Both the position numbers and the translations under genes were made by a program. Shown piece after piece: positions 45,186 through 52,706 of a stretch of DNA of 64,000 bases. The notes below the pieces were generated by a model. That model saw nothing but the letters and a program-made list of their open reading frames with translations, made no database searches and was not told the DNA's origin. The stretch's first letter is position 1. Each line of letters starts with the position of its first letter. Origin of the DNA: GCA-016699895 sp964633435 (GTDB lineage: Bacteria > Patescibacteriota > Saccharimonadia > Saccharimonadales > Saccharimonadaceae); assembly GCA_964633435.1 (NCBI GenBank), contig CAZWHA010000001.1, forward strand, positions 186,001 through 250,000, read 5' to 3'.

Positions 45186-45766
45186 ATGCCTGAAATCGCA
45201 GGAATCATTGCGCTTGGCCTATCGATGCTGCGAATGTTCCCTATGTTATTGAAACGTTGCAGGGCAAGGTCAAGCCCGAACGAGTATCGTGGTTCATCTG
45301 GACACTCCTCGGCGTTACCTATTTCTGGACGGCTATTATTGAGGATGGGGCAGTGCTGTTTACGGCGGGCGAATTGATCGGTCCAGTAGTGGCGTTCCTG
45401 TTAGCGCTCAAATACGGCGTTGGCGGCAAGAGTCGATTCGATATGGTGATGTTGGTATTGGCGCTGGCAGCGATTGGATGGCTATTCATAACCGAGGACG
45501 GCCTCGTCGGAGTGATCCTGGCGCTCGTGGCAGATGGCATCGCCTCGGTACTAACGATTCGTAAATTGCACGTCGATCCCTCCTCCGAATCACGCTGGGC
45601 GTGGGGGTTGTTTGCGGTTTCGGGTGTATTTGCAATCATGTCGCTGACTAATTTTACTGTCGAGACCCTGCTGTTTCCAGTGTACGTCGTTATTATCTCG
45701 ACCTATATCACGTTACGGTCGCGTCCATCGAATAAACATAACGATACGGCGCTCGAGAAGCTATAG
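45186..45766 (+). pseudogene. Small membrane protein gene with a 1-nt frameshift
   Basis: From ATG 45186 the frame reads MPEIAGIIALGLS, then becomes a basic nonsense string and stops at 45377. In the next frame, from about 45227, AANVPYVIETLQGK runs on into VKPERVSWFIWTLLG and a long hydrophobic protein with about five membrane helices, ending at 45766. Adding one base near 45225 gives a continuous protein of about 193 residues. So the gene is broken in this sequence, either by a real mutation or by a sequencing error. It follows aspS after 3 nt. The downstream ATG 45257 could still give 169 residues. Confidence 0.75.
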
Positions 45767-46381
45767 AACTGTATACGTCGCACCAACTGACACAGCAGCT
45801 TTTTCCAGCCAGGCGTTGGCAAGTTGTTGACCCTCGGTCGATAGCAATGCATTATGGGTGGGGAAACAGACCTCTGGTTTTACTGTCGTGATAAAGCCCA
45901 TCGCTTCGGCGATTTTCATCCATGGAGCACTGGCCGGCACAGCCAACGTTTTAACTGGACAGTCTGGCACGACGAACGAGTCACCCGGATAATATAATTC
46001 ACCGTCATTAACAATGACGCCGAGGTTGGCCGGTACGGGGTAATCGGGGTGAATAGTGGCATGCGTACCACCGGTGAACTGTAGTTGAAACGGACCAACC
46101 GTCACAGTCTCACCGACAGCCACCGGCTGTTTTTCGGCCACGATGTCATCCAGTTGCGTGATGATATCGGTATGGGCGACAATACGAACTGCGGGATTTT
46201 TAGCAATGATTTGTTGCAATTGATCTTTATCAAAATGATCCGAATGTTCGTGTGTAACGACTACGCCGACGATGTGTTTGTTCGGCTCGAAATCAGTAGA
46301 CCATTCACCTGGGTCGATAACTAACGACACGCCGTCTTTGATGAGCTCTAGGCAAGCATGGCGAAACTTCTGTATTTTCAT
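45761..46381 (-). CDS. Metallo-beta-lactamase-fold hydrolase (UPF0173/UlaG-like)
   Basis: 206 residues with the metal motif VTHEHSDHF (H44, H46, D48, H49), later GGTHATIHPDYPVPAN and the end region CFPTHNALLSTEG. It lacks a recognition domain, so the substrate is unknown; relatives act on phosphoesters or lactones. TATAAT on the minus strand (46388-46393) ends 6 nt before the ATG, making it leaderless. Its 3' end overlaps the frameshifted gene by 6 nt. Confidence 0.82.
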   Translation of the reverse strand: MKIQKFRHACLELIKDGVSLVIDPGEWSTDFEPNKHIVGVVVTHEHSDHFDKDQLQQIIAKNPAVRIVAHTDIITQLDDIVAEKQPVAVGETVTVGPFQLQFTGGTHATIHPDYPVPANLGVIVNDGELYYPGDSFVVPDCPVKTLAVPASAPWMKIAEAMGFITTVKPEVCFPTHNALLSTEGQQLANAWLEKAAVSVGATYTVL

Positions 46382-46396
46382 ACACTAATTATAGCA

Positions 46397-47113
46397 CTAC
46401 GGTGCCGGCAAACGCTGCTCAGGACAGGTTTCGAGTACGCGACTCATGACGTCATGCTCGGCCTGCGTCACCCATAATGCATATTTGACTTTAACAGCAA
46501 TTTGGCGGGCAATATACTGACAGCGAAACGCTTTATTTTTCGGCAGCCAGGTGGCGGCATCGCCATCAGACTTTTGTTGGTTGGCGGTCCCGCTAACCGC
46601 GAGTAGCTCCAAATCGTCATTGGCTAGGGCTTCACGCTTGGCGGCGGTCCACCCCTGAGCACCCTTTTGCCAAGCATCCGACAGGGCCACCACGTGATCA
46701 ATCTGGACCAGGCTCGACGTGCCAGAGCCACGCTTGAAATCGATCGTTGTTGCAGTATAAGGATCGTTCAGTACACCGCTCAGTACTGTGCAACCGTTAT
46801 CGCCCAGCGTAATCGCCGTTAAATCACGTGCCAAAATACGCTGACGGGTGTCGCAAGTTTTCCAGGCAGCCCAACCATTGCCAAACTCAGACCGTTTATA
46901 ACCAGTTTTTGGCGCTCGGCCCTTGACAGTGAGCTGCGCCAGACTGTCACGTGCCAGTGGTTGCTCGGTATTGCCTGGGGTATTATTTACCGGATTTGCT
47001 ATTTCGACAGGTGTTTGGCTGGACCAGCCATTATACGCCAGTATTGCCGCGATAAACAGGCCGATGATGGCAATCGCTAAGCTGCGTCGTTGCCGATAGA
47101 TTCGCTGACTCAT
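46397..47113 (-). CDS. Membrane-anchored or secreted DUF1524-type HNH nuclease
   Basis: 238 residues. An N-terminal membrane segment (about 11-30) is followed by a linker and a nuclease domain. The domain has the His-Me motif QIDHVVALSDAW (137-148), then LANDDLELLAVSG and ANQQKSD (177-183), the usual layout of extracellular DUF1524 (GmrSD-like HNH) nucleases. It could degrade environmental DNA for nucleotide uptake, which suits a nucleotide-dependent lifestyle (inference). The start at 47113 is set by TACAAT on the minus strand, 7 nt upstream; the frame from 47137 would include the promoter. Confidence 0.82.
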   Translation of the reverse strand: MSQRIYRQRRSLAIAIIGLFIAAILAYNGWSSQTPVEIANPVNNTPGNTEQPLARDSLAQLTVKGRAPKTGYKRSEFGNGWAAWKTCDTRQRILARDLTAITLGDNGCTVLSGVLNDPYTATTIDFKRGSGTSSLVQIDHVVALSDAWQKGAQGWTAAKREALANDDLELLAVSGTANQQKSDGDAATWLPKNKAFRCQYIARQIAVKVKYALWVTQAEHDVMSRVLETCPEQRLPAP

Positions 47114-47173
47114 GTGTCCTATTGTATCGCAGATCACTGTTCAACCCTATGTCTTTATGGTACAATATGCATA

Positions 47174-47674
47174 GTGAAAAAAGCTATCGTTTTCGTGATG
47201 CTCGCCGTCCTTGTGACGGATGTTTTTGCCTCTCGGACGGTCATGGCCATGCCGAGCGAGAGCTTGATTCGTGATAATTGCGGTATTGCTCAGACGACCT
47301 TATTGCAGATCGAAAAAGCCGATGCGGTGGTGCGTATCAATCGTGGTCACGATTACACCGAAGCTCTCAATCTGATGTTCGCGATGAATGCGCGCTTGGC
47401 AACCAACCAAATTGCGGCGCCAGAATTGACGACAGTGACGGCTGATTTTTCCAAGGGTTTTGATGATTTTCGTAGTCACTATGATGTTTATGACGACACG
47501 ATAGCGCAGGCCATCAGTATCAAGTGCACTGATCATCCAGCCGAATTCTACGTCCAGCTAGAACGGACGCGGACGGCCCGAGCGGTGCTGCGTTCCGACA
47601 TCGACACTCTGAACACCCATGTTAGAACCTACTATGACAAGTTTGATACGTTAATTCACGAGGCTGGGCTATGA
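47174..47674 (+). CDS. Secreted hypothetical protein
   Basis: 166 residues with a signal peptide (VKKAIVFVMLAVLVTDVFA...MA) and a small helical domain with two Cys (C near IRDNCGIA and IKCTDHP) that may form a disulfide. I do not recognise the family. GTG start: TACAAT (47161-47166) ends 7 nt before GTG 47174 and the upstream frame is untranslated promoter. It is coupled to the next gene by ATGA and divergent from the nuclease. Confidence 0.6.
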   Translation: MKKAIVFVMLAVLVTDVFASRTVMAMPSESLIRDNCGIAQTTLLQIEKADAVVRINRGHDYTEALNLMFAMNARLATNQIAAPELTTVTADFSKGFDDFRSHYDVYDDTIAQAISIKCTDHPAEFYVQLERTRTARAVLRSDIDTLNTHVRTYYDKFDTLIHEAGL

Positions 47675-48048
47675 AATTTTCCAAGCTAAAGTCATGGGCC
47701 CTCGGCAATCAATTGCTCGTTTTTATTATCGGCTCGGTCCTGATAGCGATCGTTATCACAGCGGTCAGCATGGGATTATACCAGTCCAGCGGCGCGGCGA
47801 AGCTCGATCTCAGTCGCCCAGGTTACGAAAGTGTTCGCAGCGAGGTTGATGACGATAATAGCAGCACCAAGGCGTTCTCGCCAACTGGCAATCTCGATGC
47901 TGCTGCCATCAAAGATTTTCGTAGTCGTTATGAAGCGATTAAAAACAAGCTCGATAAAACCAATAACTATGATGAGGCTGATATCGATGATGATAACCTG
48001 GGTCTCACCGTTAATTCCGAGGGTAATCAGTTAACTGATCAGCAATAA
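47671..48048 (+). CDS. Hypothetical single-pass membrane protein
   Basis: 125 residues: a short basic N-terminus, one membrane helix (about 15-38), then an acidic, Asp/Asn-rich outer tail with no known domain. It overlaps the upstream secreted protein gene by 4 nt (ATGA), so the two are made together and may interact. Confidence 0.55.
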   Translation: MKFSKLKSWALGNQLLVFIIGSVLIAIVITAVSMGLYQSSGAAKLDLSRPGYESVRSEVDDDNSSTKAFSPTGNLDAAAIKDFRSRYEAIKNKLDKTNNYDEADIDDDNLGLTVNSEGNQLTDQQ

Positions 48049-48052
48049 TTCT

Positions 48053-49333
48053 ATGGCGACCAATGATTCTGACATAATTGATACTTTGCGGCGCGGCGAG
48101 CTAGTCGTTATGAAAAGCGATACCATTTACGGTATATTTGCATCAGCATTGGATCGATCAGCGGTTGAACGACTCCATGCAGTTCGCGATCGGGCACCCG
48201 AACAGGGCTTTATTGTATTGGCTGATAGCGTCGACACGGTAGCTAGTATTGTCCAGCTGCGTGCCAAAGTTCGGGCGCGACTAACCGGTATTTGGTCGGC
48301 CGGTTTTGCCACTTCGGTGATTTTATCAGCTACTGGTTCGCCAGCGCCGTGGCTAGCTGACACGCGTTTTGGCAAATTTGCGATCTGTTTTCGCGTGCCG
48401 CAGGATCAACGGCTACGAGATCTGTTAAAACAAACTGGTCCGCTCTGTGCGCCGAGCGCTAATTTGCCAGATCAGTTACCGGCGCGAAATATTAAAGAGG
48501 CCAAAGCTTATTTTGGCGATGCAGTTAGCCTGTACGTCGACGGTGATGAGAGCGAAAATAACCAGCCATCGCGTATTATTCGTTTTGCAGAAAATGGTTC
48601 GGTTGAAACATTGCGATCTGATGGTCATAGTCATCCAGAGGATTTTGTGATTACCAGGCGCCGCAAATTATACAAGTTTGCCAAGTTCGACGAGCTCGCG
48701 ACGTGCTTTCATATTGAGCAGTGGGGGGGGGTTGTGCGTGACGCTAGGTTGGCGGGTGTGACTAATCTGACGGTCGAAATTGGTGCTGGCTCGGCATTGT
48801 TTTCGGTTGAGCTCGCTCGTTCGCAGCCAGAGCGAACTTTTATTGCGGTCGATATCAAGGGTGACCGCTTGTATCAGGGCGCTCGCGAGGCCGATCGCCT
48901 CGGCCTCAGCAATATTTATTTTGTCCGTAGTGATATTGCGAAAATTAACGAAATCGTGCCAGATCATATGGCCAGCGAAATCTGGATTACGTTTCCCGAT
49001 CCGTATCCACGCAAACCCGATGCCAAGCATCGTCTGACGGCACCACGCTATCTGAATTACTATCGGCAGCTATTACAACCAGGTGGTATACTGAATTTTA
49101 AAACCGACAGTAACAAACTATTTGAGTGGTCACTCGAGCAGTTTGACGAACAGGGCTGGAAATCAGAGATCGTCACTCGTAACCTCCATGATTCAACGGT
49201 TTCTAGCCAGGCTAAAATCATGACCAGTTACGAACAGCGGTTTGTCAGTGAAGGTCTAACGATCAATTTTGCGCAGTTTTCGCCGCTGACAGCCGCTGAC
49301 GCAGCCAGTCGTCAATCGGACCAGCGCCCATAA
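48053..49333 (+). CDS. Fusion of TsaC/Sua5-like and TrmB-like tRNA-modification domains
   Basis: 426 residues. Residues 1 to about 205 are TsaC/YrdC (KSDTIYGIFASALDR, GPLCAPSANLPDQLPA, ending with SRIIRF), which makes threonylcarbamoyl-AMP for t6A37. Residues about 205-415 are TrmB, tRNA (guanine-N7) methyltransferase for m7G46 (LTVEIGAGSALFSVELA, FIAVDIKGDRL, WITFPDPYPRKP, GGILNFKTDS). The two are unrelated modification enzymes. A run of nine G (48723-48731) encodes part of W224-G-G in the N-terminal part of the TrmB domain, so slippage would leave TsaC and remove TrmB. Its last 71 nt overlap murC on the other strand. Confidence 0.85.
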   Translation: MATNDSDIIDTLRRGELVVMKSDTIYGIFASALDRSAVERLHAVRDRAPEQGFIVLADSVDTVASIVQLRAKVRARLTGIWSAGFATSVILSATGSPAPWLADTRFGKFAICFRVPQDQRLRDLLKQTGPLCAPSANLPDQLPARNIKEAKAYFGDAVSLYVDGDESENNQPSRIIRFAENGSVETLRSDGHSHPEDFVITRRRKLYKFAKFDELATCFHIEQWGGVVRDARLAGVTNLTVEIGAGSALFSVELARSQPERTFIAVDIKGDRLYQGAREADRLGLSNIYFVRSDIAKINEIVPDHMASEIWITFPDPYPRKPDAKHRLTAPRYLNYYRQLLQPGGILNFKTDSNKLFEWSLEQFDEQGWKSEIVTRNLHDSTVSSQAKIMTSYEQRFVSEGLTINFAQFSPLTAADAASRQSDQRP

Positions 49334-50570
49334 ATAGCACTAAATCTCCCTGGCTCAAGTGATGCTGAGCGTTGCGCCACAGTGCATCATCTAGTTCGGC
49401 TGGTTCGGCTACCTCGGGATTTTCCAGGTTGGCCATTAAATCGGCTGGCGCGAGAACCGCCGGCGCGCCATCTAACAGATCTGCTCGCACCAAATAGGTC
49501 GGCACCCAATAGACGTGGTCGGCGTCCCGAAAGGCTGCGCCGTACCCGCCATGCTCCATAATTTCGGCCTGCCGCAGATTCTGATGTGGCTGGTAAACGA
49601 CTATTACTTTATTGGCTAATTCACGGGCTTTTTCCAGGGTTGCCGCGATTTCGATGGGGTGGTGTCCGTAATCGGTGTACAGGTTTTCGTCCAATTTTTC
49701 AAACCGGCGGTCTGATCCAGGAAAAGCCGCCAGGATCGCTTTGACACGATCCTCGTCAAAGTCATCCAGGGTTTGTCGCAATGTTTCGAGTACTAGTTTA
49801 GCGTTGGCACGCATGATGTTGCCTGGCAGGTTAATGTCACTCATCGAAACAGTGCCGTCTAGAATCGTCAGGTCGCTGGTGCCGGGTTCAATTTCCAAAT
49901 AATCGGCAGTTTTTCGCCATAATACGGTACGATCACTTTGACTGACGAATTGTCGAAATGCTGCTCGGTAGTCGTCGACTGTCGGATAGATGTCGATGTG
50001 ATCATAGTCAACTGACGGCAACAAGCTAATGCTCGGCCAGAAATGGAGAAAGTTGCGATCATATTCGTCGGCTTCGTAGACAAAGTATCGTGCCGCCGGA
50101 TCGAATTCACCACTAGCGCCAAAGGGCAGTGTCGTACCGATCGAATAGCTGACGGGTATACCTAATTGTTTCAATACCCACACCAGTAGTGCTGTCGTGG
50201 TCGTCTTGCCGTGCGTACCAGCGACAGCGATTAATTCCAGGTCGTGACTGATGATCAGTTCTGCCAGGAATTCACCTCGTTTGCTAGCCTTGATCTGGTG
50301 TTGCCGAACAAATTGCAATTCCTCAGCCGTTTCAGGTAATGCCGAGGTATAAACAAACCAATCAATTGGCCGCTCGGCATGGGCTCGCGCGATATTGTCG
50401 GCTGACTGGTCGTACACAATGCTCACGCCGCGTGCCTCGAGCTCGCGTGTTGCTAGCGAAGGCTGTAGATCTGATCCACGTACCAAGTAGCCAGCATCCT
50501 GGGCGATCTCTGCCAAGGGGCCCAGTCCTGCGCCGCCAATACCGGATATATAGATATTCATGGCCACCAT
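49263..50570 (-). CDS. murC: UDP-N-acetylmuramate-L-alanine ligase (MurC family)
   Basis: 435 residues. It adds the first amino acid to UDP-MurNAc in peptidoglycan synthesis. Rossmann start YISGIGGAGLGPLA, SALPETAEEL, the ATP loop GTHGKTTT (118-125), then VYEADEYDRNFLHFWP and DDYGHHPIE-like YTDYGHHPIEIAATL. The related recycling ligase Mpl is possible but less likely. The start at 50570 (MVAMNIYISG) is set by TACAAT on the minus strand, 6 nt upstream; the frame from 50597 is rejected. The gene stands alone, without the usual mur cluster. Confidence 0.9.
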   Translation of the reverse strand: MVAMNIYISGIGGAGLGPLAEIAQDAGYLVRGSDLQPSLATRELEARGVSIVYDQSADNIARAHAERPIDWFVYTSALPETAEELQFVRQHQIKASKRGEFLAELIISHDLELIAVAGTHGKTTTTALLVWVLKQLGIPVSYSIGTTLPFGASGEFDPAARYFVYEADEYDRNFLHFWPSISLLPSVDYDHIDIYPTVDDYRAAFRQFVSQSDRTVLWRKTADYLEIEPGTSDLTILDGTVSMSDINLPGNIMRANAKLVLETLRQTLDDFDEDRVKAILAAFPGSDRRFEKLDENLYTDYGHHPIEIAATLEKARELANKVIVVYQPHQNLRQAEIMEHGGYGAAFRDADHVYWVPTYLVRADLLDGAPAVLAPADLMANLENPEVAEPAELDDALWRNAQHHLSQGDLVLFMGAGPIDDWLRQRLSAAKTAQN

Positions 50571-50599
50571 TTTATCATTGTATGGTATAATTTTCATTA

Positions 50600-51271
50600 A
50601 TGAAGGGGTGGAATTGGCCTGGTCAAAAATACTCTCATGTGGGTCACGGCGATGCTGTAAAACGCAGCGCTCGTCTGTTGAAATTTCTGCGTGGTATCAA
50701 AATCTGGCAGATGCTCGTAGTACTGTTGATTTTTTCGCTACTGGCGGCGGCTTTTTTGCGGCTCAATAGCTTGGGAGCGCTCGATTTATACGAAGACCTA
50801 AAAGCTGCCGATGCTACTGGTGATGTCGTCAAAGTCGAAAAGGCTGCCAAAAAGCTCCAGAATTTTATGGCACATCACATGAACAGCACGGTGCCACGAT
50901 TGCCACTTCAGACCTTGTACGATCAGGCGGTCCAGCGAGCACTCGATGCGGCCAAGCCGGTTGATATCGATAATAGTTTGTATCAGCGGGTGACAGAGGA
51001 ATGTGCTTCGGCTTGGTATAGCGGTGGCTCCCGAGCTCGGGCCAAATGTATCGCTGACAAAATCGGTGCTAGTGGCGAGAGCGGTTACAGCGAAGCCGAA
51101 TCGATCAGTCCAGACGCCTATTACATCGAATTCTCGCCAACCCGCTGGAGTCTCGACGCTGCCGGTATTACACTGACTATCTGTCTCTTACTAGCACTAA
51201 CCATCATCTTGCGTCTGCTCCTGGTGCTTGTTCTGCGAGTTGTCCTGAAATTTAAATATCGATCCCTCTGA
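50600..51271 (+). CDS. Hypothetical membrane protein
   Basis: 223 residues. Basic N-terminus, a membrane helix (about 36-58), a soluble middle with helical VVKVEKAAKKLQNFM and two Cys (CASAW, AKCIADK), then a C-terminal membrane segment (about 187-215) and a basic tail. The family is unknown. TATAAT (50586-50591) ends 8 nt before the ATG, divergent from murC. Two membrane passes with a loop outside is the likely topology. Confidence 0.6.
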   Translation: MKGWNWPGQKYSHVGHGDAVKRSARLLKFLRGIKIWQMLVVLLIFSLLAAAFLRLNSLGALDLYEDLKAADATGDVVKVEKAAKKLQNFMAHHMNSTVPRLPLQTLYDQAVQRALDAAKPVDIDNSLYQRVTEECASAWYSGGSRARAKCIADKIGASGESGYSEAESISPDAYYIEFSPTRWSLDAAGITLTICLLLALTIILRLLLVLVLRVVLKFKYRSL

Positions 51272-51363
51272 AAACGCTTTTTCTTTAAAATTCTAAAAAG
51301 GGGTTGACAGGGAAAGTCCGGTGCTGTAATCTGGGGTATGTAAGTAAAGTAAGGAGGACAATT

Positions 51364-51573
51364 ATGGCAACTTACACACACACTAACTCTAAGGGGGTTG
51401 AATACTTTTTGCATTACAAGGACGTCGTGCTACGTGGCGGCCGTGAGCAGCGTATCTACTTCTTTGCCAAAGTCGAAGGCGGCAAGGGCACCCCAACTGA
51501 ATTGCCAGCTGGCTACGAAGTGGTCGAGAACCCACGCAATGGTTTCCTGACCATCAAAAAGACCAAGAAATAG
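51364..51573 (+). CDS. Small conserved-looking basic protein
   Basis: 69 residues (MATYTHTNSKGVEYFLHYKDV...TIKKTKK), compact and basic with LRGGREQRIYFFAKVEGG in the middle. I do not recognise a named family; it could bind nucleic acid. The start is ATG 51364, behind a strong AAGGAGG, and not the longer frame at 51304. TTGACA (51304-51309) starts a promoter in the region. A strong terminator follows, so it is an independent, probably highly expressed unit. Confidence 0.7.
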   Translation: MATYTHTNSKGVEYFLHYKDVVLRGGREQRIYFFAKVEGGKGTPTELPAGYEVVENPRNGFLTIKKTKK

Positions 51574-51598
51574 GGTAATTTACACTAGTTTCAGACTG

Positions 51599-51626
51599 CG
51601 CGCCTCTCTATCGGAGGCGCGTTTTT
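51599..51626 (+). terminator. Intrinsic terminator
   Basis: CGCGCCTC (51599-51606) and GAGGCGCG (51614-51621) pair around a 7-base loop and run into TTTTT. It ends the small basic protein gene. Confidence 0.9.
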
Positions 51627-51663
51627 AGTTGCATTTTTATTACATTTATGCTATAATAGCAGT

Positions 51664-52125
51664 ATGAGTATAGCGCCACATCAACAGGATACCTTGTTTA
51701 TCCCAGATATCGGGAATGAACCTGGTGTCGATGCAGGGGTAGCGCGCATTGCTGGTGAAACTGCCCTCGGTGGTGTTGTGGCGCTTAATAATGATGGTCT
51801 ACGACCAGCGGTGGTACTGAATGGTGTCGAAAGTCCGTTTGGTCGTGAATTTGTCGCCAAACTAACCCAGGCTATCGCCGACAGAGACAATAGGCAGCGG
51901 CAAAAAGGCTACGGCAATGACAAGCTCTATATAGACGGCAAAGTCTACAAAGGTCCAGGACACTATATAGCAGTACATCAGTTGAAGCTGCCAGAGGCAG
52001 AACGCTATCTAATACTCGATCATTTCCTGCCAAAATCCCCTGATAATAGTGATGAGATTGCCGAACAGCCATACTATTGGGATCCGCAAATGGCGGCTGC
52101 CAATGATAATACGTACAGAGATTAA
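51664..52125 (+). CDS. Hypothetical protein
   Basis: 153 residues, soluble, with no recognised domain (MSIAPHQQDTLFIPDIGNEPG...). A beta-rich middle (LYIDGKVYKGPGHYIAVHQLKLPEAERYLILD) and a polar end. TATAAT (51652-51657) ends 6 nt before the ATG, so leaderless. It converges on the tRNA gene, leaving only about 10 nt between. Confidence 0.55.
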   Translation: MSIAPHQQDTLFIPDIGNEPGVDAGVARIAGETALGGVVALNNDGLRPAVVLNGVESPFGREFVAKLTQAIADRDNRQRQKGYGNDKLYIDGKVYKGPGHYIAVHQLKLPEAERYLILDHFLPKSPDNSDEIAEQPYYWDPQMAAANDNTYRD

Positions 52126-52134
52126 AATAAAACC

Positions 52135-52210
52135 TGGTCGGGGCGGCTGGGTTCGAACCAGCGACCAATCGGTTATGAGCCGACTGCTCTAACCCCTGAG
52201 CTACGCCCCG
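52135..52210 (-). tRNA. tRNA with CAU anticodon (tRNA-Met or tRNA-Ile2), CCA encoded
   Basis: The minus strand folds as a 76-nt tRNA. The acceptor stem CGGGGCG/CGCCCCG is followed by discriminator A and an encoded CCA. The D-stem is GCTC/GAGC, the anticodon loop CTCATAA (CAU) sits on a 5-bp stem with one G-T pair, and the T-loop is TTCGAAC on GCTGG/CCAGC. The C1-G72 pair argues against an initiator tRNA, which has a C1-A72 mismatch. Elongator Met and Ile2 (lysidine) cannot be separated here. TTACAAT upstream is its likely -10 region. Confidence 0.95.
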
Positions 52211-52245
52211 AACATGACCATTGTAACATGGTTACTCTATTTCCC

Positions 52246-52279
52246 TTGACACAATCAATGGGGGGGGGGGGGGTATCAT
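52246..52279 (+). promoter_or_regulatory. Poly-G spacer promoter P5 (G14, 22 bp spacer)
   Basis: TTGACA (52246-52251) and TATCAT (52274-52279) are separated by 22 bp, of which the last fourteen are G (52260-52273), the longest run here. TATCATAGAAGCA is identical to P3. At 22 bp it should be OFF, and loss of about five G would restore 17 bp. It starts island 3. Confidence 0.85.
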
Positions 52280-52285
52280 AGAAGC

Positions 52286-52411
52286 ATGCTAAACACAAGC
52301 TACATAAAGTCTTCTGAATACGTATCATACATACCAGCCTTCTCAGCCACCAAGCTGCTGACGGCACCACCAACACTAACTGCCATCACGGTAGAGAAAA
52401 GGAACACGTAA
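52286..52411 (+). CDS. Leader ORF (41 aa) before island 3
   Basis: ATG 52286 follows P5 by 6 nt, so it would be leaderless or nearly so. The 41-residue frame (MLNTSYIKSSEYVSYIPAFS...) ends at TAA 52409-52411, 7 nt before the next start. It has no similarity I recognise. Its position matches the leader ORFs at 22731 and 27134. Confidence 0.4.
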   Translation: MLNTSYIKSSEYVSYIPAFSATKLLTAPPTLTAITVEKRNT

Positions 52412-52418
52412 ACTAATC

Positions 52419-52706
52419 ATGTCCAGCCCAGGAGTAGGCGGCTCACTCAGTGCCGCATCAGACGTATACTTTAACAACCCTAGTCAAGACAACATCCTTA
52501 CCTATGATGGTAGTCTGAGTAAGTGGAGGAATGGGGTGGCGGGGAGTAGTAACATGCGTTTTTATAGTGGCAGTGCTTGGCAAGCTCGTGGCAGCTCGCC
52601 GTTCCCGGTGACATTTGACGCCGGCCTGACTGACCCTGTCCCGCAGCCGACCGATTGGCTACCGGGCGATCACATCATCAGCCTTAATCCGCCGGTAGCG
52701 CCATGA
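52419..52706 (+). CDS. Short SPGVGGS-cap protein (adaptor-like, no beta-helix)
   Basis: 95 residues. The cap MSSPGVGGSLSAASDVYF is followed by a tail-fibre-type connector (NNPSQDNILTYDGSLSKWRN), a second one (NMRFYSGSAWQARGS) and a Pro-rich end. It has only the cap module and none of the catalytic or beta-helix body of its paralogues, so it may be a stand-alone connector. It overlaps the next gene by ATGA, suggesting that cap and body are made as a pair here. Confidence 0.65.
   Translation: MSSPGVGGSLSAASDVYFNNPSQDNILTYDGSLSKWRNGVAGSSNMRFYSGSAWQARGSSPFPVTFDAGLTDPVPQPTDWLPGDHIISLNPPVAP

Noticed and set aside
52135..52279. Island 3 as a tRNA-integrated element
   Set aside because: The tRNA is next to the island, but the island lies on its 5' side. 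No repeated tRNA 3' end or integrase is visible, so there is no sign of att sites.
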